Part shown: in pieces, positions 46,001 to 58,260 of the stretch
How the letters are laid out: each line of letters opens with the position of its first letter
How positions within the stretch are numbered: position 1 is the first letter of the stretch
Source: Manis javanica
Taxonomy: Eukaryota; Chordata; Mammalia; Pholidota; Manidae
Assembly (NCBI RefSeq): GCF_040802235.1
Contig: NC_133165.1
Coordinates: forward strand, 14,169,623 to 14,233,622
Length of the DNA stretch: 64,000 nucleotides
Reading direction: 5' to 3'
Notes under the pieces: model-generated
What the model was told of the DNA's origin: nothing
The model's input: only the letters and a program-made list of their open reading frames with translations
Databases searched by the model: none
Program-made: the position numbers and the translations under genes

Positions 46001-48116
46001 TGACTGAAAAGACAGGGAGTGAGAGACAAGTAACAGAGAGATGTAGAGTGTTGATGAGTAATTTGCATATTTGATTACTTTAAGAAGGGAGCTGCTAAAG
46101 TTAAATTGGACTTGGAGTTGGTATAGAGAAAAGTTGAGTGACTGGGAGAAGGGAGATTATTACAGAATCAGATACCCTGAGGAAATGGATGGAATCTGGG
46201 CCTGGGTGATTGAGAATTAGCTTAGGCAAGAGTGAGAAGTACTTCAAGATAGAACAGTTCTAAATAGGGGCTAGTCCCTTAGGTGTGGTCCTTCAGAACT
46301 AAGCAGATGAACTGGAATAGAGACGAACTGGTCAGGGAACTGTAGGATTAAATTTCAGATATACCCACAACCCCCACATCTCCTTCAACTTAATGCCCTT
46401 TTCAGTCTCATTTCTACCATTCATACACCAGTTTCCTGTATTTTGTTCTGACTTACTTTTATATACATATGTATATATTAGAATCTTGTCAAAACTTTCT
46501 GCATTTTCCCTGCTTGAAATATGCTCTAATGGTCTTTTGGAGAAATAACATTCAACCACTTTTTAATTATGTTTTGAAAGTTATATATTTAGTATGTTAT
46601 TTGGACATTTTACTAATGAGATTTCTGTCTTCTTTCAACCTCCCTTCCCCCCTGTATTTGCATTAGTGAGATTTTACTATGAAGTGCTATATTTGACATA
46701 ATTGTGTAATGGTTTTTGGTTATGTCATTTTTCATCCTTGTGATTTTTTTTTTGTCTTTGTCTTATTAAGCTCCATTACTGTTCCAAAGAAAAAGAAAAA
46801 GAAAACATCGAATCAAAAAGCACAGGAAGAATATGAACAGATACAAGCTAAGCGTGCTGCTAAGAAACAAGTAAAGTTTACTTTTAAAATAACTAAGATC
46901 ATTTTCTCTTAATTTTCTTGTATGTGTATGTAAGCTATGCTTCTTAGTATGGGGCACATAGTACGTCCTCTATGAATATTGTTGAATAAGTGAATGGTCT
47001 GAGCAGAGCTGGAAAATTTCAAAATGTCCAGATTCCTGGAGAGGTGATATTGGTAGTTCAGGAGTAAGATTTTAAAGATACTGCTCTTAGATTAATAATA
47101 CGAGCACCTGGGACAATGTTTACAAAAGTATGGACCAAGAACTTACACTTTTAGCAAATGTCTCAATAAAATTCTTATGTATAATAAAATTTGAGAACTG
47201 ACATAAGAAAAATATAAACGATTTTAGGAATTTTACATTGAAGCAAGTAAAGCCAGAAAAAGGTGTTAGAATAAAATATTTCTTTATTCTCTCAAGAGTA
47301 GGTCTTGCCTATTAAAAAACCTGTTAGATTAATTTAGCATAAAGTTACACTATTATTCAGAAATCCAAAATTATAATAGCTATTTTCAATGAGTTAGAAC
47401 AAAATTATACACAGCTTCAACAAAATTATTTTGTTTAATCTGTGGTTAGTTCTTATTTTGTGTATGGAAGCTGTATTAATCTATTACTTTAAATAAAGGA
47501 TAGCACATCAATCAGTCAAAAATACCCCAGAGATGTCACTGACATATTTCTTTCATGGTTTAGCTTTAGAATTTGTATAATTAAGAAATCTGGAAGTTTA
47601 CCCTCTGAAATCCTTACAATTATTCTTCAACTGATGGCAGACTGGGATGAAGCAGTCGCGTTTCTCCACGGACATACTGGACCTTTGTTTCAGAGCTTGT
47701 TTTTTTCTCTAATCAACCATCTGATATCTGCCACTGTTGGAAGCGGTGTGCTCTCATTTTATTTGTATACAAATAATTAAATGTTAACATAAAGGCAAAG
47801 AGGATGCACTATTTCAGTTAAGGATAACACCTTACATTTTACAAAATATAAGACAAACCTAGAGTGTTTGCAGGATGACAGCTATTTCAACACAATTACT
47901 GAAGTACATCTACTGTTTGTTACTAATGAAGGTTACATATGTCGATTATTTCAGGAATTTGAGAAGAGAAAACAAGAGAGAGAAGAAGCCCAAAGGCTCT
48001 ACAAAAAGAAGAAAATGGAAGTTTTCAAAATATTGAGTAAAAAGACTAAAAAGGGCCAACCAAACTTGAATTTACAAATGGAGTATCTTCTTAAAAAAAT
48101 ACAAGAAAAAAATTAA
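42938..48116 (+). CDS. CCDC59: CCDC59 (TAP26), TTF1-associated protein 26, complete
   Basis: Four coding exons (42938-43094, 44008-44293, 46771-46870, 47955-48116) join in phase to 234 codons plus TAA; the human protein is about 241 residues as I recall it. The family (Fyv7/TAP26) comprises small, very basic, coiled-coil nuclear or nucleolar proteins. Yeast Fyv7 acts in small-subunit rRNA processing, and mammalian TAP26 was described as a partner of NKX2-1/TTF-1 at the surfactant protein B promoter. Features: conserved N-terminal block [17 protein letters not shown] (residues 36-52), [32 protein letters not shown] (84-103), a three-unit EEQCS repeat (116-147), lysine runs [19 protein letters not shown], and a C-terminal charged helix ending LLKKIQEKN. 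Relative to my memory of human CCDC59 about eight residues are missing before HQPLLEEQC. Confidence 0.95.
43095..44007 (+). other. CCDC59: CCDC59 intron 1
   Basis: 913 bp, GTATGT...TTCACTAG. The first part continues the CpG-rich zone and the remainder is unremarkable. No repeat was recognised. Confidence 0.85.
44008..44293 (+). CDS. CCDC59: CCDC59 coding exon 2
   Basis: Acceptor ...TCTTCACTAG (AG 44006-44007), donor GTATGT from 44294; 286 nt, residues 54-147 plus split codons (Gly 53, Asn 148). It encodes [38 protein letters not shown] and [20 protein letters not shown]. It ends with three 11-residue repeats carrying EEQCS, EEHCS and EEQCS. Confidence 0.95.
44591..44610. repeat. (TA)n microsatellite
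   Basis: About ten TA dinucleotides in CCDC59 intron 2. Confidence 0.9.
44780..44935 (+). repeat. MIR SINE 3' fragment
   Basis: 'actgaatgagttcatttatc', 'atggtacataggaaatggta' and a terminal 'tactactactattatta' match the MIR 3' half (plus). A possible MIR 5' part at 44490-44560 may belong to the same copy. Confidence 0.6.
45290..45660 (-). repeat. L2 LINE fragment
   Basis: 'attggtcaactgtcaaatac', 'caatcattggtgactttgag' and 'agattttcagtagatcatcc' match an internal L2 segment in reverse complement. Confidence 0.6.
46771..46870 (+). CDS. CCDC59: CCDC59 coding exon 3
   Basis: Acceptor with a long T tract, ...TGTCTTATTAAG (AG 46769-46770), donor GTAAAG from 46871; 100 nt. After one base completing Asn 148 it encodes [20 protein letters not shown] and [13 protein letters not shown] (149-181). 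The six-lysine run is a likely nuclear or nucleolar localisation signal (inference). Confidence 0.95.
46871..47954 (+). other. CCDC59: CCDC59 intron 3
   Basis: 1084 bp, AT-rich. An L2 3'-end remnant ('ggcacatagtacgtcctcta...gttgaataagtgaatg') lies near 46930-46995. Nothing else was recognised. Confidence 0.8.
47955..48116 (+). CDS. CCDC59: CCDC59 coding exon 4 (terminal)
   Basis: Acceptor ...CGATTATTTCAG (AG 47953-47954), then [40 protein letters not shown] and [13 protein letters not shown], with TAA at 48114-48116. Highly charged, helical in appearance and nearly identical to remembered human CCDC59. The open frame reaches back into the intron, but the splice site and exon 3 phase fix the boundary. 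Confidence 0.95.
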   Translation, partial: EFEKRKQEREEAQRLYKKKKMEVFKILSKKTKKGQPNLNLQMEYLLKKIQEKN

Positions 48117-48503
48117 ATCAGACATGTCTTTAATCATCGGTTAAAATAGCTGCTGTCTGTTGAGTAATTTTGTATATGTACTATACCTTCTAACAATTAA
48201 CTAAACTTGTCAACACAAACATGTTGCTAAGTTATACTGCATATAAAATGTCCAAATATTTTTGTTCTTGTAAAAGAAAATTTTCTACATAAGTTCTACA
48301 TAATATGATTTGTGTTTTATTTGCCTCAAGGATAGTTGGCCTAAAAAACTGAAAGAACCTTCAATTGGAATGACAGGTTTAAGTATCTAATACTTTTGTA
48401 CCATATGAAATTCAGATGAAATATATTTTTAAAAGAACACAGCTTTCAATGAATCATTTCAATGAAATGTTTAAATTTAGTAATCAATTATTATGTTATT
48501 AAA
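48117..48503 (+). other. CCDC59: CCDC59 3' UTR (approximate) with candidate poly(A) signal
   Basis: AT-rich sequence after the stop. No AATAAA appears in the first 400 bp. ATTAAA at 48498-48503 followed by T-rich sequence is the best candidate signal. The true end needs transcript data. Confidence 0.35.
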
Positions 48504-49689
48504 ATTCATTTTAATGATGAAGGAGATTGACTCCCCTTTTATTTTAAATTCAGCACATGCTCTAGAGGGATAGGCTTTCTAGGAATTTGAGAGCAGCTAC
48601 CAGGTAGCTGGAACTGCCTTCTGCCCCCACCAGATTACAGTGTGGTCTTTATAAAGTAGAGTTTGGTGTAAGAATTCAGAGTCTGATACTTAAGATCATT
48701 CCTGTAAGTGGAAGTACATGCTTGTTAGTGTAAGATCTTGTGAATGATAATGGAAACCCAGCAGTGTCACAGGAAGAATCAAGCTTTCCAGACCCTGTGC
48801 ATCCCACTGTGCAAACATCATCACCGGGCACCAGTGGGGTCTCTGTTGGTACCTCTGTGAGCCCTGGGGAAGTGCTGGAATATGGCTGCTCTCCTGTTCA
48901 CTTGCGTCTCAGCCAAGGAGAAAGGCTTGACTCCTTATAAACAAAAAGAACTATAGTATTTGTAAAGCACTGTGTAAGAGTTATATAATGGTAATGATGT
49001 GGCCTGATTTAGGGAGCCTTTTGCACTGAACTGATCATTGAACTTAAAAGTCTGATAAGCAATGCTGAGGAAGCGCAACTTAATAAAGAAAAGGACTTTA
49101 TTGCATAGAAAAATAGTGCTAAGAAATTTGCAATACATTTTTAAATTGCGTTAAAACAACCAACTCAGTCTAAATTTGGCTCTGTTGGTGAAGGCAGTAC
49201 ATTGTGAAGCAGAGTAAATTATTTCAGTTAATTGCTTTATGATTTCACATGTTTTTCTTTAGAGACTGTCAGGATAGGAGAAAACATGGAAAGAGATCTA
49301 CTTTCCATGGGAAGAGGATTAACTACTGATGTATGAATAAGCAGTAAAGTTCATATTAACTTGTGGAACAGCTGCTATATATGTGAGGTCCATGTTAAGA
49401 AATTACTCTTTAAAAAAAAAATAATTTCTTCCAAGGAACTTAAAGGGCAGTAGACACCAAATAACATAGGACAAGAAGCGGTCAGTGATCAGGTACAAGC
49501 AGAAGGCTCAGACTATTGCACCAGAGACCCTCCCGCAGAGCTGCTTTCAGTGCACATTCAGGGCGCTGCCCTGAGTTTTGAACAGGATTGATGGGTTCAA
49601 TAGCAACCCATTTCAACAAGCATCCCCTGTGGTTGTGTTGGGATCCTCAGACCACATTCTACAAAGTGGTGGACCAAGGCCTCAGTCTT

Positions 49690-49790
49690 CAGAGGTTTCA
49701 TCTGGTTGAAGACATCAGGGAAAGTTTCATGGATGAGATGGCACGTGAGAAAATCCGTAAAGGTTGAGAAGAAAATTACAAAAAGAAGAA
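49690..49790 (-). repeat. L2 LINE fragment
   Basis: 'catcagggaaagtttcatgg' and 'atgagatggcacgtgagaaa' followed by 'taaaggttgag' match a familiar L2 internal segment in reverse complement. Confidence 0.5.
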
Positions 49791-50939
49791 AGTTGGGAAT
49801 GTATTTAAAAGTTTATGTTAAAGTCTTAAGCATAGTTAAAAAGATAGGTGATCATTACTGAGGGGGCTATCACTTCCTATCCATGGCAATGTTTCCTTCC
49901 ACGTGGAGGGGCGCCCTCAGCCCGCACCCTCGGGCTCCTTACTGTTTGTGCGTGTTCCCCTCAGGGAGGTTGTGACTTACCTACATAAGTTTGGGAGAGG
50001 ACCTTCCCGGTCTCCACAGTGTGTGGAGGCTTAATTACTGTTCTTACACTGAAAACTAAAGAAAAGGCTGTATGTGAAGGGTGGGAGAGGGATAGGAATG
50101 GAGGCAGAGCAGGGGGAAGACGGGGAATATAATGGCTCAAACTCCAAATTGGGCTTTCATGAGTCAGTACATCGAGAAGTAAATAAAATTTGATGGGACA
50201 TAATACACAGTGGAGAAGTTTTGGGTGGCCAAAGCTTGTGGTTTCAGACCTAGACTTCAATGTGCACATGGGGAGTTTTGATCTTGGCAGTTTGTAGAAG
50301 CTTATACTAGACTTAATTGCGTTTTTATAAACGTACAGTAGGCTTTTAATTGCTGCGGTTTGGGCAAGATGCTTTAAGCCTTAAGGGACGCCAGATTTTG
50401 ACGTGAAGTTTACAGTAGCTTTGTCAATAGAAAGTTGTTTTTTTTCTACAGAGGCAGGGTGCAGTATTGGGCCGTTAGTAAAAGGCCTCAACAAACCAGC
50501 AGAATGGCAGGTGAGAGTGGTGGAGGGCTTCAGCAAAGGTACAGAACGCATGCCGGGCCTCCTTGATGGCCTCTGCTGATGCGGGCCAAGGTCACGCAGC
50601 AGGAATATCATCGTAGCAGGTACTGCTTTGCCTCTTTGTCCCTTGTCTTGGTGATAGAAGCATACTTTTTAGGCTTTTAAGACCCACCAGCACCTGCCAA
50701 ACTGGGTGAACCTTCTGCCAATATGGTCTTTGCTTCTCATTACCTGTGGTTTACCCCTGCTGTGCAATCTTTGTTATGTTTAGGCAATACTCAAAAAACC
50801 CTTTTTATCTCCTTATTTACATACCACCAGTTAATATAACTCAGACATACTCCTGGAACTTGATTCCCTCTTAACATGGCTGTAGCAATAATTCAGGAAT
50901 GCACGCCCCAATGTGATCTCAGACACCCTTTTGGTCAAT

Positions 50940-51290
50940 CTTATTCTTTTAATTGAGTTATAATTGACATACAACATTATATTCATTTCAGGTGTATAAC
51001 ATCATGATTCAATATTTGTGTATATTGTGAAATGATCAACACAGTAAGTCTAGTTAACATCCATCACCATACATAGCTACAGAATTTTTTTCTTGTGATA
51101 AGAATTTCTAAGATTTACTCTCAGTAACTTTCAAATATGTAACATGGCATTACCTATAGTTATCATGCTGCACATTGCATCCCCATGACTAACATTATAA
51201 CTGAAAGTTTGTACCTTTCAACTCCATCCATTTTAACTCCATCCACTTCCCCACACTTGATAATTAATATAGTATAGATGGATTTTATTT
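50940..51290 (-). mobile_element. L1 LINE 3' UTR fragment
   Basis: Reverse complement of a well-known L1 3' end: 'gagttataattgacatacaa', 'gtataacatcatgattcaat', 'tagttaacatccatcaccat', 'gatttactctcagtaacttt', 'catgctgcacattgcatccc', 'ctgaaagtttgtacctttca'. It is less diverged than the MIR and L2 copies, so it is younger. Confidence 0.8.
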
Positions 51291-51989
51291 TTAAAATGAC
51301 AAAGACATCTTATTGTGTCTTCTGAAATGTAACCATTAAAGCAGCTCTATTACATAGTATTTGATCTTCCCAGAGCAGAATTAATACCTCAGACTGAAGC
51401 CTATTGTGGCAAAAGACCAAAGACAGTAGATAGGCTTTAAGAATTGTTCATGGTTTGAAAATGTTATGAACCCTAAAGGACTTATGACTTCAATTGTTTT
51501 GACTAATAGTGGGAAACATAACAATGACTTAGTGGACACTATTAAAAACTCACAAGGAAACAATGGTTACTAAGGGAGAAGCACATAGTCAGACAAAGCC
51601 AGCAACATTCCCCTGCAGTGCTACGTGCTAAATGAGCAGTCTCTGCCATCCCTACCATATGAGATTCTTAGTTGATTGTTTCTCTTCAAACATTCAGGTG
51701 GATAGTTGTCTCAATTTAAGCTGGCCATGGTTGATGGACAGCAATTAGGCAGCCTTCTGAAAGACAGAATTGGCCATCGCAGGGATAGGGGCCAGAAGTC
51801 TGAAGTCAAAATGTCAGAAGGGCCATGCTTTTCTAGGGAAAGAGATGTTCCAAGTGTCTTTTCCTGCTCTGGTAATTCCGTGGTTTATGGCAGCGTAACG
51901 CCAGTCCACACGGTGCCCTCCCTGTGTGCATCTTTCTGAGCCCAAAATTCCTGTTTCTAAGGACTTTTATTATATTATATTATATGTTG

Positions 51990-52135
51990 TATTAGGACTC
52001 ATCTTTAATTATCTCATTTTAACTTGATTACCTCTACAAAGCTCTATCTCCAAATGAGGTCACATGCTGAGGTCCTGGAGATTAGGACTCCAATATATCT
52101 TTTTTAGGGAACACAGTTCAACCCATTCCACATAC
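51990..52135 (-). mobile_element. MLT1-type LTR fragment
   Basis: 'tgattacctctacaaagctc', 'tatctccaaatgaggtcaca', 'tgctgaggtcctggagatta' and 'gggaacacagttcaacccat' are the reverse complement of the 5' part of an MLT1/MaLR LTR. Confidence 0.75.
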
Positions 52136-53639
52136 CAACATGAAAGTGCTTTACCACAATTACTGGAACATTCCTAGTCCTTAAATGGGCTCATGTGTCA
52201 CAGTGCAAACTACCAACCCAAATCAGTGGATGTTCGCTCACTCATAGGAGACCTTAAACTGAGGCTAAAATAAATCTCCTTGTTGGAAGATTGAAGACTG
52301 TCCAAGAACTCCAAACCAAGGAAATGACAATGGATATCTAGTTCAAGCCTGAGATTGACAAAACGAGACATTCCAGAATGAATTTTTTTAAAAATAAAAT
52401 TCTTTCTTTTTTTGTAACTACTGTTCTGGTATTTAGTCCTTTATTGCAAATATCATGATATTATTTTCTATCAGCATAGTTGACTTCAATCATATTCAGT
52501 TCTTAGTATATTCAGAAACACAAGGTTACAGTAACCCATGCATTTGTAATGGCATACGTGTAAAAATGGTTTGGTATATGGGAACTTCTATTTTCATACA
52601 GGGAACACCTCCATGCTACCAGTCCCTTGTAATTCCCGTTATTATGCACAGGCGTGTGTGATTGCTTTGGTCCCCAGTAACCATAGTTCACGTGAGGTTT
52701 GTGAAACCCTTCCTGTAGTTCTGAGGCCCAGTTTACCTGATCAAAAACCACACAGGTCATGGGGTCTGAGTGGACACAGGCTTTAAAATTGATAACTCAG
52801 TTTCAGTGGCTGGAAACTATTGAGAATGGGCATCACAAACACATGCCACTTTCGGTAATGTTCAAGGGATGAAAAATAATATAAAAATGATAGGAGGGAA
52901 TAACCTGAAAGGACATTAGTGCCAGTTTCTAAAGGGCTGACTTTTTAGTAACTTCTTTCTCCCTATATTTGGTTTGTGGAACTAGAGCTTATTGGGTGTT
53001 CCCTGCTAACTCATTAGTCTTAGTAAGTTCACCTACCTATTGTCAAGCTTTGCATATTGTACAGAATCTATTAGATATGGCAAAGCAATATTTCATCCAT
53101 CAAGAAAAGTTCATCACTGGTTGGAAGGATTCATTCATTTGACTTCTACCTGTGGTTGTCTTTACATTAATATTGTACGGTTATATAGGTTTCAGAAAAT
53201 TGTTATGTCAGTGAACCAGCTCTATAGTTGAATCTCTGATGTATACAGTGACACTCAAATGATGATTCTGTGCAAGAGTAGACTAAACGCCCTATGGTCA
53301 ACTTTCTCCTACGGGATAGAGGTGAGGTGGGGCAGGGACATGGGACAAGCATCATAATTAACTTTTTCTGTCTGTGATGAAAAATGCTGAGATATAAATA
53401 GTCTAGTTAAGAACAGCAGGGACCCCATTGTAAGGCTAAGATTCCATTTTTTAAAAGCAGAGTTGAGAAGTAAAATTCCTAACATAATCTCTGGTAATCA
53501 GAAATAGCCCAACAGCCTACCTTCAGGCAGGGCAGGCAGTCTTAACTGGTATGTCCCCACTGCTTGAGGTAACCACTATCTTGCTGAAGAACAGGATAAA
53601 TAAATCACTTTTGTTTGTTTATTTAGCAAAATTAGCTGG

Positions 53640-53930
53640 AAGATTGATAATAGAGGAGGAGACACAGTGTCTCTCACCAGAGAAAAGCATCTTGAGACCA
53701 CGAGTCAAGCCTATGCCCAACAACCTCCCCTCTGCTCTTTGCCCCATTCTTGAAAGTCTTAAAAGACAGAGTCCCCAAACTTCCAGTATGCCTCCTCTCT
53801 GAGGACATCTGCACTTTCCTTTCTTTAAGTGCCTACCTTTAAATAAAGCTTTCTCACCGCTCAGATTGTTGCAGTCTGTCTCTGAGCTATTTCATTTTAT
53901 TTCAAGTCTTCACTCTGTCTCCACTTTGCT
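53640..53930 (+). mobile_element. LTR-like remnant (polyadenylation region)
   Basis: AATAAAGCTTTCTCACC near 53840, followed by 'gttgcagtctgtctctgagc' and a T-rich stretch, looks like the R/U5 part of a retroviral LTR. Family not identified; no gag/pol/env detected nearby. Confidence 0.35.
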
Positions 53931-54179
53931 CCTAATAAGTAGGAAAGAGCTAAGTGCTCAGATTTGAAACTGCATGTTTCTATCACCTGGATGACCTGGA
54001 CGCAACTGCAGCTGTGCCATCTGCTCTTAGTCGCTTGCCTGAAAACCTCCTTTCTTTGGGAAGTTCTCAGAACATAATCTCACTCTATCCTGTTCTCTGC
54101 TGCCTGCAAGGCAGCTGCCATTCCTGCTGCTCTTGCTCTAATGAATTCCTTCTTTACCTACATTCTTCTGACCTTCTCT

Positions 54180-54670
54180 AGAATTCTTTCTCTTTCAGGG
54201 TCAAGAACTCACGTGCAGGCTGAGGTTTCTCCTAGTGCTTCACCTAGTGCACAGGGAGAGACCTCTCCAGATGCAGCTGCCTGGCAACAGAGGGATATCT
54301 ATTCATAAGAAAGGACTGTGAACTTGGACCTCTCCAGCACAGCACACACACATCAGAGGCAGCCAATACCATAATCCCCAGTTGGGGAAATCACACACAA
54401 AGCAGAGCTGATGTAATCCCAAATTATACTTGGGTGGTATAATCCTACAATGGGCAACATACAAACACTCCAAGCAGCTCAGTGCTTACTTAATCCAGAT
54501 AAAACCAGCCTCAACCAGTCTATTGAGACTTCTTGAGAGATCTTGCTTTCCTAATATGAAACAGAGGTAGTTCGTGATCTTGTCGTTATAGAAAACTTAC
54601 CCTATTTCTCCTCCCCCAAACTTCTATAAAAGCCTCCTGTATTTGGTCTGTTACTATGTATATATAATTT
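54180..54670 (+). mobile_element. LTR-like remnant (U3-like, TATA box)
   Basis: CA-rich, non-coding 450-bp stretch ending in 'aaacttctataaaagcctcc', a good TATA box placed as in an LTR promoter. It could belong to the same provirus remnant as the preceding entry. No clear TG...CA ends were found, so this is only suggestive. Confidence 0.3.
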
Positions 54671-56599
54671 CATTAATATTTTATTATATGTTATTTTATA
54701 TGATATATATATATAATTAATATAAAAGAAATAGAGAAACTATTAAAAGGAGCTGGCTTGGGTTGAAAAATGTTGAGTTTTTTGGATGTATGTCTGAGTA
54801 AACCTCCAATTATTTGTTCACAGCAGTGGAGAAAGTCAAGAGGATCTTTAATACCATCTACTCCCTCTTGCCATCCTTAGGAAAAAGTCTTTTGGAAGTT
54901 CTGCTTGAGTTAATTAATGGGGCTGTAGGTTTTGAAGGTTATTTTTCATGCTTTTTGAAATGTAGATTGAAATTTGAATTCCTTTAAAAAAAAACAGCAT
55001 ATCTGTGTGACTTGCATTTTATGCTTGCATATTAAGAAGAGTATTTTGGTTTTTTTTTTTCCTAATCTATATATATAATTTGGTGAAGTATTAATCTTTC
55101 ATCTTAAATTATAAACATTCACAAAAACTGCTTCCTTTAGTAAAAAGTGAAAAACTACTGTGAAATTCATCCATTAGATTCTTACCCCCATTTCAGCAAA
55201 TTTATTTTTGCTATACTTTATTAAGAACCTAATAACAAATTTCAGTTTTGAATCATAGAAGAGAGCTTGTAATTCACAGCAACCAATGCCTTGCTCTTTA
55301 AAAAGGTTTTGGGATGTATTCTGCAATATCAATTACAGTAATTCACAATTCTGAACATTGATATATTCTTTCAGGATATCTATCACCAGCTCTAATAGCT
55401 TATCCAGATTTCTTGATTTGATAAGAATGTTTTTACCTTAGTGGCCTAGTAAGTGAGCCATCCACATAAGTCATGATGACAACTCTTTGGTGTTCGTAGA
55501 GGTTTTAGCAATAATGGAGTATATACTGTTCTAGAAATCAGAAGCCACTAATCTAGTGTAAAAGGAAATAATTGTTCTTTGCTGTTAATTGAAATACTTT
55601 AAAAGTTTGCGGTCCCAACAATTACTGAAACTGGGAAACATTAAGAATTTATGCACAGTGTGATAGGGATAAATATATTTGAATTATTAACATATATTTA
55701 CAATTTGACTGGATGGAATCTATGTGTAGAATTGTGATTACAAAATTATTGTTTGCCACTTTAAAAGAAGCTATTAAAGAATTTGAGAACTAGCTTCAAA
55801 GTTTCATTTTGGGACCTCCTGCAGATGACAAATCTGAGGTTCACTTCCATACTATGGAAATCAGATCAACTGCTTCGGGATCAGATATTGAAATAGTAAA
55901 AAATATACTTTTAATCCTTCCTAAAAAATGGCTCAATTAACTGTACTGATGTACATTTATTTCATCTATATTTCATGGAAACAGAATTCAAAATGTAATT
56001 TATAAATGGAAATATATGAAGTAAAATATCATTTAAGTATTTATTCAAGGTTACACAGCAATCGATTTCTGAGCAAGAAACTGTTTCCTCACATCCATCC
56101 CAAGATGCCATATGGATACCTGGAAATTCCATCTGTGAAATTTCAGTCAAGACAGATGTATTTAAAGCCCTTTGGAAACTTTGTTTGCACTGTACTTCTG
56201 CATTTCAGACTAATTGTTATACACTAACTCATAGTGGGGATTTTGTTGTTTTCTGGATTTTTCTGGCAGCACATGATGGCACAGCACTGGCACCCTTTGG
56301 GAGTAACCATGACACACACACATGCAAATAAATTAATGTCCCAGTCTCAGCTGGCTCACTGGTTGACCAATGTGATCTCCTCCCTAGGATACAAAATTAT
56401 TAGCTAGCAACATGGGGAGCAGTAAACTTTTCTAGTTGTCTTTTTTTTTTTTCATTTTAATGTGACACTCATATCTATAGGCCTCCATCTAACATTCCAT
56501 GTTTGAGATTTTGGAACCCATTGAAAAGTAAGGAGGGATGGGAAAAACATTTAAAACCATATTCAATGTTTACATGAACATTTCACATTTCTACTATTT

Positions 56600-56690
56600 A
56601 CCAGCTGTGTGACTTTGCAAAATGACTTACTGTCTTTGTGCCCCAGTTTACCTACCTGTAAAATGAGTGTGATTATGTGGGCTTGTAACT
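56600..56690 (+). repeat. MIR SINE core fragment
   Basis: 'accagctgtgtgactttgca', 'tgccccagtttacctacctg' and 'taaaatgagtgtgattatgt' are the MIR core in plus orientation. A possible 3' end lies at 57055-57110. Confidence 0.75.
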
Positions 56691-58009
56691 TATTTTCCAA
56701 ACCCTTCAGTCTAAGGGTGTTTCAAATTCAGAATGTCTTGGATTTTAAATAGGCAACTCAGTGCAAGCACCATATATTTATATAACAGTCACAGCAGGGT
56801 CTTAAGCAGCATATTAAAATATTTAAATTACTGTAGCAAAATGAATAAATATTCAAACAAAGACATAAATCAAGAACATAAATGACTTCATGTTAATTCA
56901 GGTCAAATTTCTGCCTATGTGAGAAAAAGCAAAACAAAGTCCTCAGAGTCTTTTTCCTTTCCAAATTGTAGGTAAAGGTCATAAACCTGAAATAACATGT
57001 ACATCATAGGGTAATTTAAGTGTGCGAATAAGTTATTTTTTGCAAAACATTTAGAATGGTAACTGGCACATATTAAGTTCTCTATATGTTAGCTCTATTA
57101 TTATTTTAATATTGTGTGTTTCACTTTTTCTTTGACGTGTTGCACAGTGATTTAACCATCTTATTTGTAATGAAATATGGTCAGTTAACCAAAGTTCACA
57201 CCAAATATGCCTTGGACTGATTTGGTTGGTTTGTTGACAAAATTTGTGTTATAAAGAAAAAATTTATAGTCAAAATGATAAAAACGTTAGAAAAAGCATA
57301 TATGTTGTCAGTATGAAGCACTTGCAATTGCCTATAATTGCAGTTATTTGCCTGTAATATTTGCGATATAAAGTACATTATATTCTGTATCAGTAATATT
57401 CATAACAGTTCTTACATGGCCATTGATAGTCATGCAAGTTGTCTTTGTCTTATTATATAAACCCACTGAACTAATAATGGCTATTAAGGGACCATAAAAA
57501 ATTTCCAAATGACACTTAAGAGTTCTGGATGTCATACAGGTAAAAATTTATCAATATTTAAAATATCCACCTTTTTTTTATACATATATACCTAAAATCT
57601 TTTGAAAATTTGGTTACCTAAAAAATAAGACTTTAAGTATATGATATGAATTCAACTTTATCTTTTTCCAAATTAAATTGCAAAGACTTCTTTAAGTAGG
57701 CTAATTCTTACAGCACTTAAAAAGTAAAAATATAATTTAACTTGAAATCCATTTGCAAATGAAGATTTCTAAATATTTTTTTACATCCATATAAGCTAAG
57801 AGCTTAGACATTTTGGACTTTTGAAACTAGTTTGTTAGTGTTAAACACATTATTTTTCCTCTTATAATTACTAGATATTTCCACATGAAATATAGGTATT
57901 TTGAGGCTAATTAATAGTAATCTAGTAATCTGAGGTCATGAAAGAGAAATTTTAGAGAAACCAGTACTGAGATACTATTAATCTGAAACATGTCACAAAT
58001 AATAACATT

Positions 58010-58260
58010 ATTGTTAGTATATTACCTGGCACTATGCTAACAGATTTATGAATATTATCTCATTTAATCCTCAGTGAACTGTATGATTCCACCCCACCTT
58101 ATGATTGATTGAACAATAATATGATGATGGTGAAAATAGTACCATTAATATTGCCCAACATTATACCAAGACATTGACATACATAATCTCACTCAATCCC
58201 TTTAACAACTCTCTGATAAATACTCTTACTGTTGTCATTTTCAGTTGAGGAAATTATTCT
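58010..58260 (-). repeat. Two adjacent MIR fragments
   Basis: Two reverse-complement MIR 3' halves in a row: 'ctggcactatgctaacagat...atctcatttaatcctcagtg' and 'cattataccaagacattgac...ataatctcactcaatccctttaac', the second ending 'cattttcagttgaggaaa'. Confidence 0.65.

Larger units (their letters stand above)
44294..46770 (+). other. CCDC59: CCDC59 intron 2
   Basis: 2.5 kb. It holds a short (TA)n run, a MIR 3' fragment (44780-44935) and L2-derived sequence (45290-45660). An open frame at 45658-45876 has no recognisable protein similarity. Confidence 0.8.
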
